Assembly (NCBI GenBank): GCA_947253655.1
Contig: CAMYAE010000001.1
Location: 1-64,000, forward strand
Reading direction: 5' to 3'
Origin: an uncultured Bacteroidales bacterium
GTDB lineage: Bacteria > Bacteroidota > Bacteroidia > Bacteroidales > UBA932
DNA length: 64,000 nt
The notes beneath the pieces are model-generated. The model saw only the letters and a program-made list of their open reading frames with translations, had not been told where the DNA came from and ran no database searches. Below are positions 1 through 7,802 of the stretch, piece after piece; the stretch's first letter is position 1, and each line of letters starts with the position of its first letter. The translations under genes and the position numbers were made by a program.

Positions 1-27
1 GGGCTCGGAGATGTGTATAAGAGACAG
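1..27. other. Nextera sequencing adapter remnant
   Basis: Bases 9-27 read AGATGTGTATAAGAGACAG, the 19-bp Tn5 mosaic end used in Illumina Nextera tagmentation. The eight bases before it (GGGCTCGG) match the adjoining part of the read-2 adapter. It is residual library adapter at the contig edge, not genome sequence. Biological sequence starts at base 28, and the gene there is cut. Confidence 0.97.
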
Positions 28-754
28 GTATAAACCCATCGCCATATTTGGTGCCGAAGGCGTCGGCAGTGGAGGCAAAAACCTGTTCGTCCATTTCAAT
101 CAGAGGATTTAGTACATCATCGGTTCTAAAACGGATTTTAACGTCATAGCCGTCGTAGAAGTAATCTTTCATGATAATCGTGTTGCTCTCTTTCGGGTCA
201 ACTTCTGTCTTGATTAAACGTTTGTTGGCAGTCTTTACGAATTGATAGAGATAGGTGGATGTCAACACGGCGTAACCATTGAAGATGTTAATGTCAAAAG
301 GACAACATTTTTTCAGTATTATCTTCTGTTCGTAATTTTTGTCGTAGAGTTTCCATTTGTCGTTTTCACGGGTAATAAGATGCAATGTCAGCCCTATGGA
401 ATCTGTGGCTTCAATGGCGTCATATCGACCGCGTATACGTACATTCCCCACCCGTTCTCCTGCTTTGATTGTAATCGAATTGGACTCTATTGTGTAATGC
501 TTGCCTTCTATGGCGTTGCTTTTCTTGTCAATTACCTCCACGGCCACGGTACGGTCGTATTTGCAAGTCTGTGTGGCAGTTATAGGAATGTCGAAGTAAT
601 CTTCGTTGTTCTGCACTCCCAATACTTTAAGTGTATCCGAGAACAATATGTAGTTGGGACCGTCATAGTAGGTATGTGCCACCTTGCCACAGCCCATAAA
701 CGCCAATAGCAGCAAAATCGCCATACCTGCCGGTCTATGATTTATTTTTCCCAT
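28..754 (-). CDS. Lipoprotein, DUF4984-like (3' truncated)
   Basis: Reading the minus strand from the ATG at 754 gives an open frame of about 242 codons that reaches the adapter without a stop, so the C-terminus is missing. The start MGKINHRPAGMAILLLLAFMGCGK has a short basic n-region, a hydrophobic stretch and a lipobox (FMGC), predicting a surface or periplasmic lipoprotein. The first half looks like a Calx-beta/Ig-like strand repeat ending in IKAGERVGNVRI. The second half begins CPFDINIFNGYAVLTS, the style of the Bacteroidota DUF4984 family; this family call is from memory. It sits 29 bp after susD, so it is probably the third gene of the same operon and may be an accessory surface protein that binds substrate. 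The function is unknown. Confidence 0.7.
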
Positions 755-783
755 TATTACGCTATTATTAATTTAATATCAAT

Positions 784-2292
784 TTAGTTATTGCTCTCAT
801 TTGGCTTAATTTCGCTTCCCGGAGCTTCCAATTCGTGTTTCGGAATAGGCCATACGAAACGGACATCATCAGCCTTTATTTTCAGAGAGCTGCCGTTTTC
901 CAGTGATTGGGCCTGAGGTTTACGCTCAAAACCTTTGTGCCAGCGTTTTAGGTCCTGCAAGCGGAAACCTTCCATATAAAGTTCCCTGACACGCTCTTCT
1001 TCAATGATTTCCAACCAATTATCTGGGTTTAAGTTTATTGAATAACCGGCACCTGTCTTGAAGCGTGCACGACGCAGCGACGTGAGGTCATTTCCGGCTC
1101 CCGAAAAATCTTTCAGGTTCGCCTTGGCTTCGGCTCGGATAAGGTATTGCTCTGAAAGACGAAACACTTTTGGCATACAAATGTGCATGATGTTCTTTGT
1201 AGCAAATTCTTCGTTACCGAAATATTTTGCGAGCAAAGGCCAGACCAACCCATGTGGATACCCGGTGGGCATATCCACAAAGAATGCATCAAAGCGCATA
1301 TCGTCGGCACCATATAGATTGAATACCCATTTCGCCGGCACATAATCCGGTTTGAAAGTTCGGTGGTCATAGTTGAAAAACACTCTTCCCAATGCACCGC
1401 CATAGTTGGTTGTAGTCATGCCGACTTTCCAGATAATCTCTGTGCTCTTGTCGTTCGACCACATATATTGGTAGGCATTCTGGCTGTTTGTAACCTTGGT
1501 ATTTACACTTGATAACATGTAGTAGCCACTGTCTATGACCTTTCCGGCATACTTCTCAGCTTCCTTCCAATTCTGCATATATAATGCCACTCTGGCACGT
1601 AATGCGTAGACCGTATATTCGCAAAAATAAGGAGAGTCAAATAGGTTGCCTTCAAAATTGTCTTCCAATCGCAGATATTCGGCTGCCCTGTCCAAGTCTT
1701 CCAAAACGAATTTATAGGAGGCCTCCAACGAAGAGCGTCGTGTGGGTTCATTACTATAATAATGCGATTTCAGCACCACACCTAATTCGTTTGCCGCGGT
1801 CTGCGGATCGTAGGCTTTGCAGAAGAGTTTAATCAATTCAGAGTAGGCGAGAGCACGAGAGAAGCAGGCTTCCCCGAAATATTGGTCAAGCCTGTCCAGG
1901 TCACGATCGTCTGTAGTGTTCTGTCGAACACGTTCCACGTTGTCCAACAAAAAGTTACAATTGCTTATGACATTATAAAGTCCGGCATATACTGCTTCGT
2001 AGTCAGGATTTGTCGACAAAATATTCCAACGCCAGGTATCACCGAATTGATTGGAATACCCGTTTACGGCATAGGCGAGGTCGCATTGGATGTCCGGGAG
2101 CAAGGTAAGATAGCCGCTATACAAAGCCCCGTTCATCCAGGAGGAGTAAATACCTATCATAGCCTGGTCTGCTTCACTAACGGTGGTGATGGCCTTGTCA
2201 GACTGCACCATATTCCCCGGATATTTATTCAGGCAGGCTGTACTGCTGAGGGCCAATGCAACTATTAGCAAATATTTTTTTATATTTTTCAT
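784..2292 (-). CDS. SusD/RagB family outer-membrane lipoprotein
   Basis: A 502-residue SusD-type lipoprotein that would cap a SusC transporter at the cell surface and bind its ligand. The open frame reaches up to 2322, but MKNIKKYLLIVALALSSTAC at 2292 gives a proper lipoprotein signal with the lipidated cysteine near residue 20, so that start is chosen. The body shows SusD features: alpha-helical TPR-like segments in the first half, YLIRAEAKANL in the second half, and a C-terminal WPIPKHELEA, typical of SusD ends. It lies 26 bp after susC and 29 bp before the DUF4984-like lipoprotein. No glycoside hydrolase or protease is visible before the contig ends, so the ligand cannot be named. Confidence 0.93.
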   Translation of the reverse strand: MKNIKKYLLIVALALSSTACLNKYPGNMVQSDKAITTVSEADQAMIGIYSSWMNGALYSGYLTLLPDIQCDLAYAVNGYSNQFGDTWRWNILSTNPDYEAVYAGLYNVISNCNFLLDNVERVRQNTTDDRDLDRLDQYFGEACFSRALAYSELIKLFCKAYDPQTAANELGVVLKSHYYSNEPTRRSSLEASYKFVLEDLDRAAEYLRLEDNFEGNLFDSPYFCEYTVYALRARVALYMQNWKEAEKYAGKVIDSGYYMLSSVNTKVTNSQNAYQYMWSNDKSTEIIWKVGMTTTNYGGALGRVFFNYDHRTFKPDYVPAKWVFNLYGADDMRFDAFFVDMPTGYPHGLVWPLLAKYFGNEEFATKNIMHICMPKVFRLSEQYLIRAEAKANLKDFSGAGNDLTSLRRARFKTGAGYSINLNPDNWLEIIEEERVRELYMEGFRLQDLKRWHKGFERKPQAQSLENGSSLKIKADDVRFVWPIPKHELEAPGSEIKPNESNN

Positions 2293-2318
2293 TTTCGTTA
2301 TACCGTTTATGAAGAGGA

Positions 2319-5252
2319 TCAAAAGTTGAGTTCGAATCCGAAGGAGTATTGGCGCGACATCGGATACTGAGCCTGATACATATTACTGAAAGCTTCCGGG
2401 TCGAGACCGCTGAACCTCGTAAAAGTCAGCAGGTTTTGGCCTTGTGCATAAATTCTTGCAGAAGTGAAGAATTTGGTTTTTTCCAGCCAACTCTTAGGAA
2501 GCGTATAACTGATCATCAGATTTTTCAAGCGTAGAAACGAGGCATCCTCCAAAAAGCGTGTGTCCATCTGCGGCACAGTACCCCAGCGTGGTATATCTTT
2601 TATATCGCCGGGCTGTTTCCAACGGTCATATAGCAAACGCCTTGACTGATTGAAGCCGGTGTAAAGCCCATTGCTTTCTTCGAAAAAACGATCGTTGTTG
2701 AACAGCCAACGGTTGCCCACCCAACTGAAATGCACATTTACCGAGAGCCCTTTCCAACCAATCGCCGTTCCGAAACCTCCTTGCCATGGGGCTATATAGT
2801 TTTTGCCGACCATCACTTTGTCAGACTCTCTGAACTCATTGGTGATCTCCCCGTTTTTATCCAACCAAAGAGCTTCACCATTGGCAGGGTTGACACCGGC
2901 ATAGCGATTTATAAAGTATTCCCCGATAGGGCGACCTACAACCCATTTCGTAGAAGTATTGGGCAATTCATATTCCCTGACACCATTATATAACTCTCTG
3001 ATTTCATTCCTGTTATATGAGAATGAAGCATTTATATTCCATGTGAAATCTTTAATACGCAGAATATCCGCATTGACAGACAGTTCTACACCCTGATTTG
3101 TCATTACCCCCACGTTGTCCCAACTGAAGCCTCCATTACCCTCGGAATAGGATTGTGGCACCAGCATAAGCATATTTCCGGTGCGTTTGTGGTAAAACTC
3201 CAAGTCTGCATTCAGGCGCTGGAAAAAGCCCAGATGCAAACCAAGATTTGTAGTCCATGTCGTTTCCCAACTCAGGGTTTCGTTCCCTTTGTGTACGGGT
3301 GCAATACCAGACGTGTCCATATAGCTTCTACCTCCTCCTGTCAGGGCCAAGTGATCGTAATAAGGAATTTCGGAGTTGCCGGAGGTGCCTGTGCTGAAAG
3401 ACAATTGGGCATTATGCAGCCAAGTGTATTTTTTCAGAAAAGTCTCTTTCAAGGCATTCCACATCAGACCCACAGACCAAAACTGCCCCCAGCGGTTATT
3501 TTTGCCAAAACGAGAAGAGGCATCAGTACGTAACCCTATTTCGGCATAGTATCGCTCTTGATAATTGTATTCGCCACGACCGAAAAACGAGAGAAAAGAG
3601 TATGCGGAACTGTTGTCATGCCAACCCGAAGCCCTTGTGCCGGAGCTAAGATTGGTCAAAAAGTCATTATTCTGGCCACGTGTAGTAATGTTGAATCCTT
3701 CAGAATGGAAATCGACACCTTCTTGTCCAAGCATCGCATTGAAGTGATGTGTGTCTCCTATATTGAAGCGGTAATTCAACGTATTTGTTATTGTCAGATT
3801 CACTATATCATTTGATTGGCGAGCCGCAGCCCCTAAACCGTTGTTCAACTGATAGCTTGGAAAAGACTGCATGAAACCGGTAGAATGAGTATAATCTACG
3901 CCGAATTGTATTTTGTAAATAAGATTCTCTATCGGTGTTATTTCCGCAAACAGCGTGTTCAGCAACTTGTATTTTTTGTTGTTCACAGGGTTGTTCTTCA
4001 TCCATTCTATGGGATTGACCGAAGTGCCTTTCCAGCCTCCGTTGGCATTGGTGGCCAAAGAGCCGTCAGGGTTGTAAGGATTCCAATAAGGAAGCATGAA
4101 GCGGCAGGCGGAAATCGGGGAGGACAAACTGTAAGAACCTTCGTCGGCCTGTTCCACCTCTTCATAGGTCGCCATTGAATTGGTCCCGACTTTCAACCAG
4201 GCCCCGGCCTTTACTTCCGCATTTGCCCTCATGGTATAGCGGCGGAAAGTGGAGCCTTGTGCAATTCCGTCTTGATCAAAAAAGCTCCCGGACACGAAAT
4301 AGTTCAGTCGGTCTGTCGCACGGCTGACGGATAGATCGTAATTTTGCAGCAGGGCATTGTCATTAAATACCACATCCCGCCAATTTACATCCGTCTTGCT
4401 CAGCAGTTCATAATCCTGACCGGCATCCAGACCTGTTTCTTTTTCAAACATGATGCGTTCGGCAGTATTCATCAGATTCCATTCCCCTTTGGCTAATTGC
4501 GAAACTCCCCATTGTGTGCGTAAGGTGATGTTAGCCTTATCCATAGAGCGTCCGCGTTTTGTCGTTATTACTACTACGCCATTTGCGGCACGGGCTCCAT
4601 AGATAGATGTGGAAGAGGCGTCTTTCAGGACAGAGATGCTTTCAATATCGCTTGGACTTATAGTATTGAAGTCGTTACCGGAAATCGGCACGCCGTCCAA
4701 AATGAACAATGGGGCGGTGCCGGAAGTGATAGAATTGGTGCCTCGAATCTGGAAAGCTGCTGCTTTGCTTGGCTCACCGGAATTGGACATTACCATTAGC
4801 CCCGGAGTCTGCCCTTGCAGGGCCTGATCAAAGCCCGCAGAAGGGACATTTTCCAATTTTTCCGCTTTCACTGTGGATACCGAACCTGTAACCGTTCCTT
4901 TTTTGCGGATTCCATAGGCCACGACAATGACTTCATCCATGAGTTGGGCATTCGATTTCATCGTAATGTTCAGCTCTTTGACTTGCCGGGTCACTGCGTG
5001 TTTTTGCTCCTGCATGCCAACGTACGAGAATGTAAGTGTAGCCTCCGCAACACCTTTAATCTCAATCGAGTAGTTTCCGTCGAGGTCGGTTTGCACCCCA
5101 TTGTTGGTACCCTCTTGCATGACTGCTACTCCAATCAGCGGCTCGTTGCCCTCCTCTGCTACGACCGTTCCTTTGACCGTAAAACTTTGGGCAAAAAGAG
5201 ATTGGACCGCTATCACGGTAAGAGAGACGAATAAAAGAATTACTCTTTTCAT
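2319..5252 (-). CDS. SusC/RagA family TonB-linked outer-membrane transporter
   Basis: A 977-residue TonB-dependent transporter. It has a signal peptide ending in LFAQ, then a carboxypeptidase-regulatory-like domain (about residues 23-105, GTVVAEEGNEPLIGVAV). This is followed by the SusC signature MDEVIVVAYGIRKKGTVTG, a plug domain with ILDGVPISG and the SIYGARAANGVVVITTKRG segment, and a long beta-barrel ending in YSFGFELNF, whose terminal aromatic residue is typical of outer-membrane proteins. There is no N-terminal STN domain, so signalling through an anti-sigma partner is not expected. It heads a susC-susD-lipoprotein operon. Upstream, a -7 element on the minus strand near 5448-5455 would leave a leader of about 190 nt containing an inverted repeat. 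The substrate is unknown. Confidence 0.95.
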   Translation of the reverse strand: MKRVILLFVSLTVIAVQSLFAQSFTVKGTVVAEEGNEPLIGVAVMQEGTNNGVQTDLDGNYSIEIKGVAEATLTFSYVGMQEQKHAVTRQVKELNITMKSNAQLMDEVIVVAYGIRKKGTVTGSVSTVKAEKLENVPSAGFDQALQGQTPGLMVMSNSGEPSKAAAFQIRGTNSITSGTAPLFILDGVPISGNDFNTISPSDIESISVLKDASSTSIYGARAANGVVVITTKRGRSMDKANITLRTQWGVSQLAKGEWNLMNTAERIMFEKETGLDAGQDYELLSKTDVNWRDVVFNDNALLQNYDLSVSRATDRLNYFVSGSFFDQDGIAQGSTFRRYTMRANAEVKAGAWLKVGTNSMATYEEVEQADEGSYSLSSPISACRFMLPYWNPYNPDGSLATNANGGWKGTSVNPIEWMKNNPVNNKKYKLLNTLFAEITPIENLIYKIQFGVDYTHSTGFMQSFPSYQLNNGLGAAARQSNDIVNLTITNTLNYRFNIGDTHHFNAMLGQEGVDFHSEGFNITTRGQNNDFLTNLSSGTRASGWHDNSSAYSFLSFFGRGEYNYQERYYAEIGLRTDASSRFGKNNRWGQFWSVGLMWNALKETFLKKYTWLHNAQLSFSTGTSGNSEIPYYDHLALTGGGRSYMDTSGIAPVHKGNETLSWETTWTTNLGLHLGFFQRLNADLEFYHKRTGNMLMLVPQSYSEGNGGFSWDNVGVMTNQGVELSVNADILRIKDFTWNINASFSYNRNEIRELYNGVREYELPNTSTKWVVGRPIGEYFINRYAGVNPANGEALWLDKNGEITNEFRESDKVMVGKNYIAPWQGGFGTAIGWKGLSVNVHFSWVGNRWLFNNDRFFEESNGLYTGFNQSRRLLYDRWKQPGDIKDIPRWGTVPQMDTRFLEDASFLRLKNLMISYTLPKSWLEKTKFFTSARIYAQGQNLLTFTRFSGLDPEAFSNMYQAQYPMSRQYSFGFELNF

Positions 5253-5298
5253 CTCTGATTTTTAAATTAATTTTATAATTGGGTAAGTCTGATATAAA

Positions 5299-5324
5299 TA
5301 CTTGGTTTTCAGAAGCGCCAAGTA
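5299..5324 (-). promoter_or_regulatory. Inverted repeat in the susC leader
   Basis: TACTTGG at 5299-5305 and CCAAGTA at 5318-5324 form a perfect 7-bp inverted repeat with a 12-base loop, 47-72 bp upstream of the susC start. It would fold as a hairpin in the susC mRNA leader or could act as an operator. There is no T-run, so it is not a simple terminator. A regulatory role is an inference. Confidence 0.45.
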
Positions 5325-5438
5325 TATTAATAAGGGGGATTATTATGTCCTGTCCCTACGCTTGACGTTTTTCCAGACTGCTGACCTTACATTGATAAAA
5401 TATTCCATAAAAAGACTCATGATGTTGCACACAGATAC

Positions 5439-5478
5439 TATATTTGACAAATATATAATAAAAATTTGTGACTTCAAC
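5439..5478. promoter_or_regulatory. Symmetrical back-to-back -7 elements
   Basis: TATATTTG (5439-5446) and CAAATATA (5448-5455) form a perfect 17-base palindrome, so a consensus Bacteroidota -7 box reads outward on both strands. On the minus strand GTTG lies at 5475-5478, 19 bases from the box, which fits the -33/-7 spacing and would serve susC. The plus-strand copy would point toward recJ but has no good -33 partner. The palindrome might instead be an operator. Confidence 0.5.
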
Positions 5479-5522
5479 ATATTCTTAATATAAAATTTGT
5501 TTCAAAAATGCGGTGAATTAGG

Positions 5523-5530
5523 TATCTTTG
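5523..5530 (+). promoter_or_regulatory. recJ promoter, -7 element
   Basis: TATCTTTG at 5523-5530 matches TAnnTTTG. A TTTG at 5496-5499 could be the -33 element, though the 23-base spacing is a little long. Transcription would start near 5534-5537, at or just before the ATG, giving a very short or leaderless mRNA. Confidence 0.6.
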
Positions 5531-5536
5531 TATGAA

Positions 5537-7270
5537 ATGGTAAAAGAAAAGAAATGGATATTGAAGGAGTCTGTCGATATTGAGAAGACAGACCGTCTGG
5601 CCGCAGAGCTTGGTATAGACTCCGTGTTGGCTACACTGCTTGTTCAGAGGGGAATCGAGACCTTTGAACAGGCCCGTGCTTTTTTCCGTCCCGACCTTTC
5701 CTCTCTCCATGACCCTTTCCTTATGACTGATATGGACAAGGCAGTGGACAGACTTGTGAAAGCCATTGACGGAAAGGAGAAAATCTTAGTGTACGGGGAC
5801 TATGATGTGGACGGCACGACTGCCGTTTCTTTAGTCTATTCTTTTCTCAGAAACCATACAAAATATGTCGATTTCTATATCCCCGACAGATACGACGAGG
5901 GTTACGGGGTGTCAACCAAAGGTATAGATTGGGCTGCCGCGAACGGGTCCAAGCTCATAATCACTTTGGATTGCGGCATCAAGGCTATTGACAAGGTGGA
6001 CTATGCAGCCTCGAAAGGCATCGATGTCATCATCTGCGACCACCATTTGCCTGAGGCGGAACTTCCTAAGGCAACTGCCATTTTAGACCCGAAGAGGGAA
6101 GACTGCAATTATCCTTTCGATGATTTGTCGGGTTGCGGGGTCGGCTTCAAGCTGGTGCAGGCATACTCATTGAGGAAAGGGCTGCCTTTAGATGACCTCA
6201 GGCCTTTATTGGACCTGCTCGTGGTGAGTATCGCCTCCGACCTGGTGTCTGTAACCGGGGAGAACAGGGTCTTGTCGCATTTTGGTCTGAAACAGCTCAA
6301 TACGAGTCCGAGAAAGGGGCTGTTAGCCATAATAAATCTCTCGAATCTGGAACCGTCCCATGTTACTATTGACGACATTGTGTTCAAAATCGGGCCTCGT
6401 ATCAATGCCGCCGGCAGAATGGAGACAGGACGGTTGGCAGTAGAACTGCTTACGGCTACGGACGACAATGAGGCAGCAGTAATCGCTTCTGAAATAAATG
6501 ACAACAACAATGAGCGCAAGAGCATTGACAGGGAGATTACGAAAGAGGCTATAGAAATGGTGCAGCGTCACGAATGTGTAGCCTACAAGCACGCTACGAT
6601 AGTGTACAATCCGCAGTGGAACAAGGGAGTAATCGGGATTGTGGCATCAAGGCTCGTCGAGGCTTTCTACAAGCCGACCTTTGTGCTTGCCAAGTCAAAC
6701 GGCTTTGTTACCGGTTCAGCACGCAGTATAAGAGGCTTTGACTTGTACGACTCTATCGAGAAATGCGCCGATCTGCTGGAAAATTTCGGAGGGCATATAT
6801 ATGCCGCAGGCCTGACCCTGAAAGAGGAGAACCTCCCGGAATTTGCGGAGCGGATAGAAAAATATGTCAGCAGCCGTATTACAGCAGAAATTGCGACACC
6901 TGTAATAGATGTGGACGCAAAATTGAATTTTTCCCAGATCACCCCTAAGTTTTTCAGAATATTGAAGCAGTTCCAGCCTTTCGGTCCGGGCAACCTTTCT
7001 CCTGTCTTCCTCACGGAAAATATTTATGATGACGGCAATGGCAGAAAAGTCGGTCCTGCAGGGCAACATCTTAAATTGGAACTGATTCAGGAGTCACAGC
7101 CATACCGCCAGATTCCGGCTATAGCTTTCAACATGGCCGGCTTCTTCGATTATATAAAGTCCGGCAATCCGATAGATATATGTTATTCGGTAGTTGAGAA
7201 CTATTATAGGGGCAATACTAATATACAGTTGAGAATTAAGGATATACGCGAACGGGAAGATGTTATATGA
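5537..7270 (+). CDS. recJ: Single-stranded-DNA-specific exonuclease RecJ
   Basis: RecJ degrades single-stranded DNA 5' to 3' in recombination and mismatch repair. The frame also opens at a TTG at 5528, but that codon overlaps the likely -7 box, so the ATG at 5537 (MVKEKKWIL) is preferred, giving 577 residues, a normal RecJ length. DHH-family motifs are present in order: DYDVDGTTA near residue 95, DCGIKA, DHHLPEAELP near 160, then GRINAAGRMETGR-like (seen as PRINAAGRMETGR). The DHHA1 region carries GGHIYAAGLTL, and a C-terminal OB-fold region contains FQPFGPGNLSPVF. It is divergent from the susC locus and overlaps aroK tail-to-tail by 8 bp. Cytoplasmic. Confidence 0.95.
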   Translation: MVKEKKWILKESVDIEKTDRLAAELGIDSVLATLLVQRGIETFEQARAFFRPDLSSLHDPFLMTDMDKAVDRLVKAIDGKEKILVYGDYDVDGTTAVSLVYSFLRNHTKYVDFYIPDRYDEGYGVSTKGIDWAAANGSKLIITLDCGIKAIDKVDYAASKGIDVIICDHHLPEAELPKATAILDPKREDCNYPFDDLSGCGVGFKLVQAYSLRKGLPLDDLRPLLDLLVVSIASDLVSVTGENRVLSHFGLKQLNTSPRKGLLAIINLSNLEPSHVTIDDIVFKIGPRINAAGRMETGRLAVELLTATDDNEAAVIASEINDNNNERKSIDREITKEAIEMVQRHECVAYKHATIVYNPQWNKGVIGIVASRLVEAFYKPTFVLAKSNGFVTGSARSIRGFDLYDSIEKCADLLENFGGHIYAAGLTLKEENLPEFAERIEKYVSSRITAEIATPVIDVDAKLNFSQITPKFFRILKQFQPFGPGNLSPVFLTENIYDDGNGRKVGPAGQHLKLELIQESQPYRQIPAIAFNMAGFFDYIKSGNPIDICYSVVENYYRGNTNIQLRIKDIREREDVI

Positions 7271-7790
7271 GTTTAAGGGCAGAAGCAGTTTCGGCGGCCG
7301 TCTCCGAATAGGTCTTTCCGTCGGTATCTATGATATAGTCGGCTCCGTCCTCATATAGGTCGGCTCTTTCAGCCATCAGTTCTTCTATTTTCTTTCTGAG
7401 TCCTGCACCTTGTAGCAGGGGCCTTTTGTCGGCTTCGGTCTTCAAGTTCTCCTCCAAAGTGTCTAAAGAGGCTCTTAGATAGACCCTTACCGTATTATTT
7501 TTCACCAGACCGGCACTACCTGCATTAGTCAAAGTGCCGCCTCCGAGCGACAGCAGAAGATTTCTGCCGCTATCGCCGTATTGGCCGAAGATTTTCTGCA
7601 ATGCGTTGAACTCCTTGTCCCTGAAAGCCTTTTCTCCATATATCGAGAAAATTTCGCTGACATTTTTACATGACTCGTTCTCGATGAAATCGTCCAAATC
7701 TATGAAATCGAAGTCTTTGAGCAATTTGTGCAGGGCTTTGCCTACGTTGGTCTTGCCGCAACCCATAAATCCGGACAGAGCAATAATCAT
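7263..7790 (-). CDS. aroK: Shikimate kinase
   Basis: A 175-residue P-loop kinase that phosphorylates shikimate on the way to chorismate. The Walker A motif GFMGCGKT is at residues 7-14. FIDLDDFIE at about 29-37 provides the metal- and substrate-binding aspartates, EKAFRDKE carries the shikimate-binding arginine, and LSLGGGTL is the conserved Gly-rich Walker B-like loop. RPLL in the lid region is also present. Length is typical. It starts 12 bp after parC and is probably the last gene of the rluB-era-parC-aroK run. Its stop lies inside the end of convergent recJ. Confidence 0.95.
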   Translation of the reverse strand: MIIALSGFMGCGKTNVGKALHKLLKDFDFIDLDDFIENESCKNVSEIFSIYGEKAFRDKEFNALQKIFGQYGDSGRNLLLSLGGGTLTNAGSAGLVKNNTVRVYLRASLDTLEENLKTEADKRPLLQGAGLRKKIEELMAERADLYEDGADYIIDTDGKTYSETAAETASALKLI

Positions 7791-7802
7791 CGCTGTAATA
7801 TA

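Noticed and set aside
242..709. Open frame of 155 codons on the plus strand
   Set aside because: It lies opposite the truncated lipoprotein gene, whose minus-strand frame has a signal peptide and domain-like content. The plus frame has no recognisable start context or family features.
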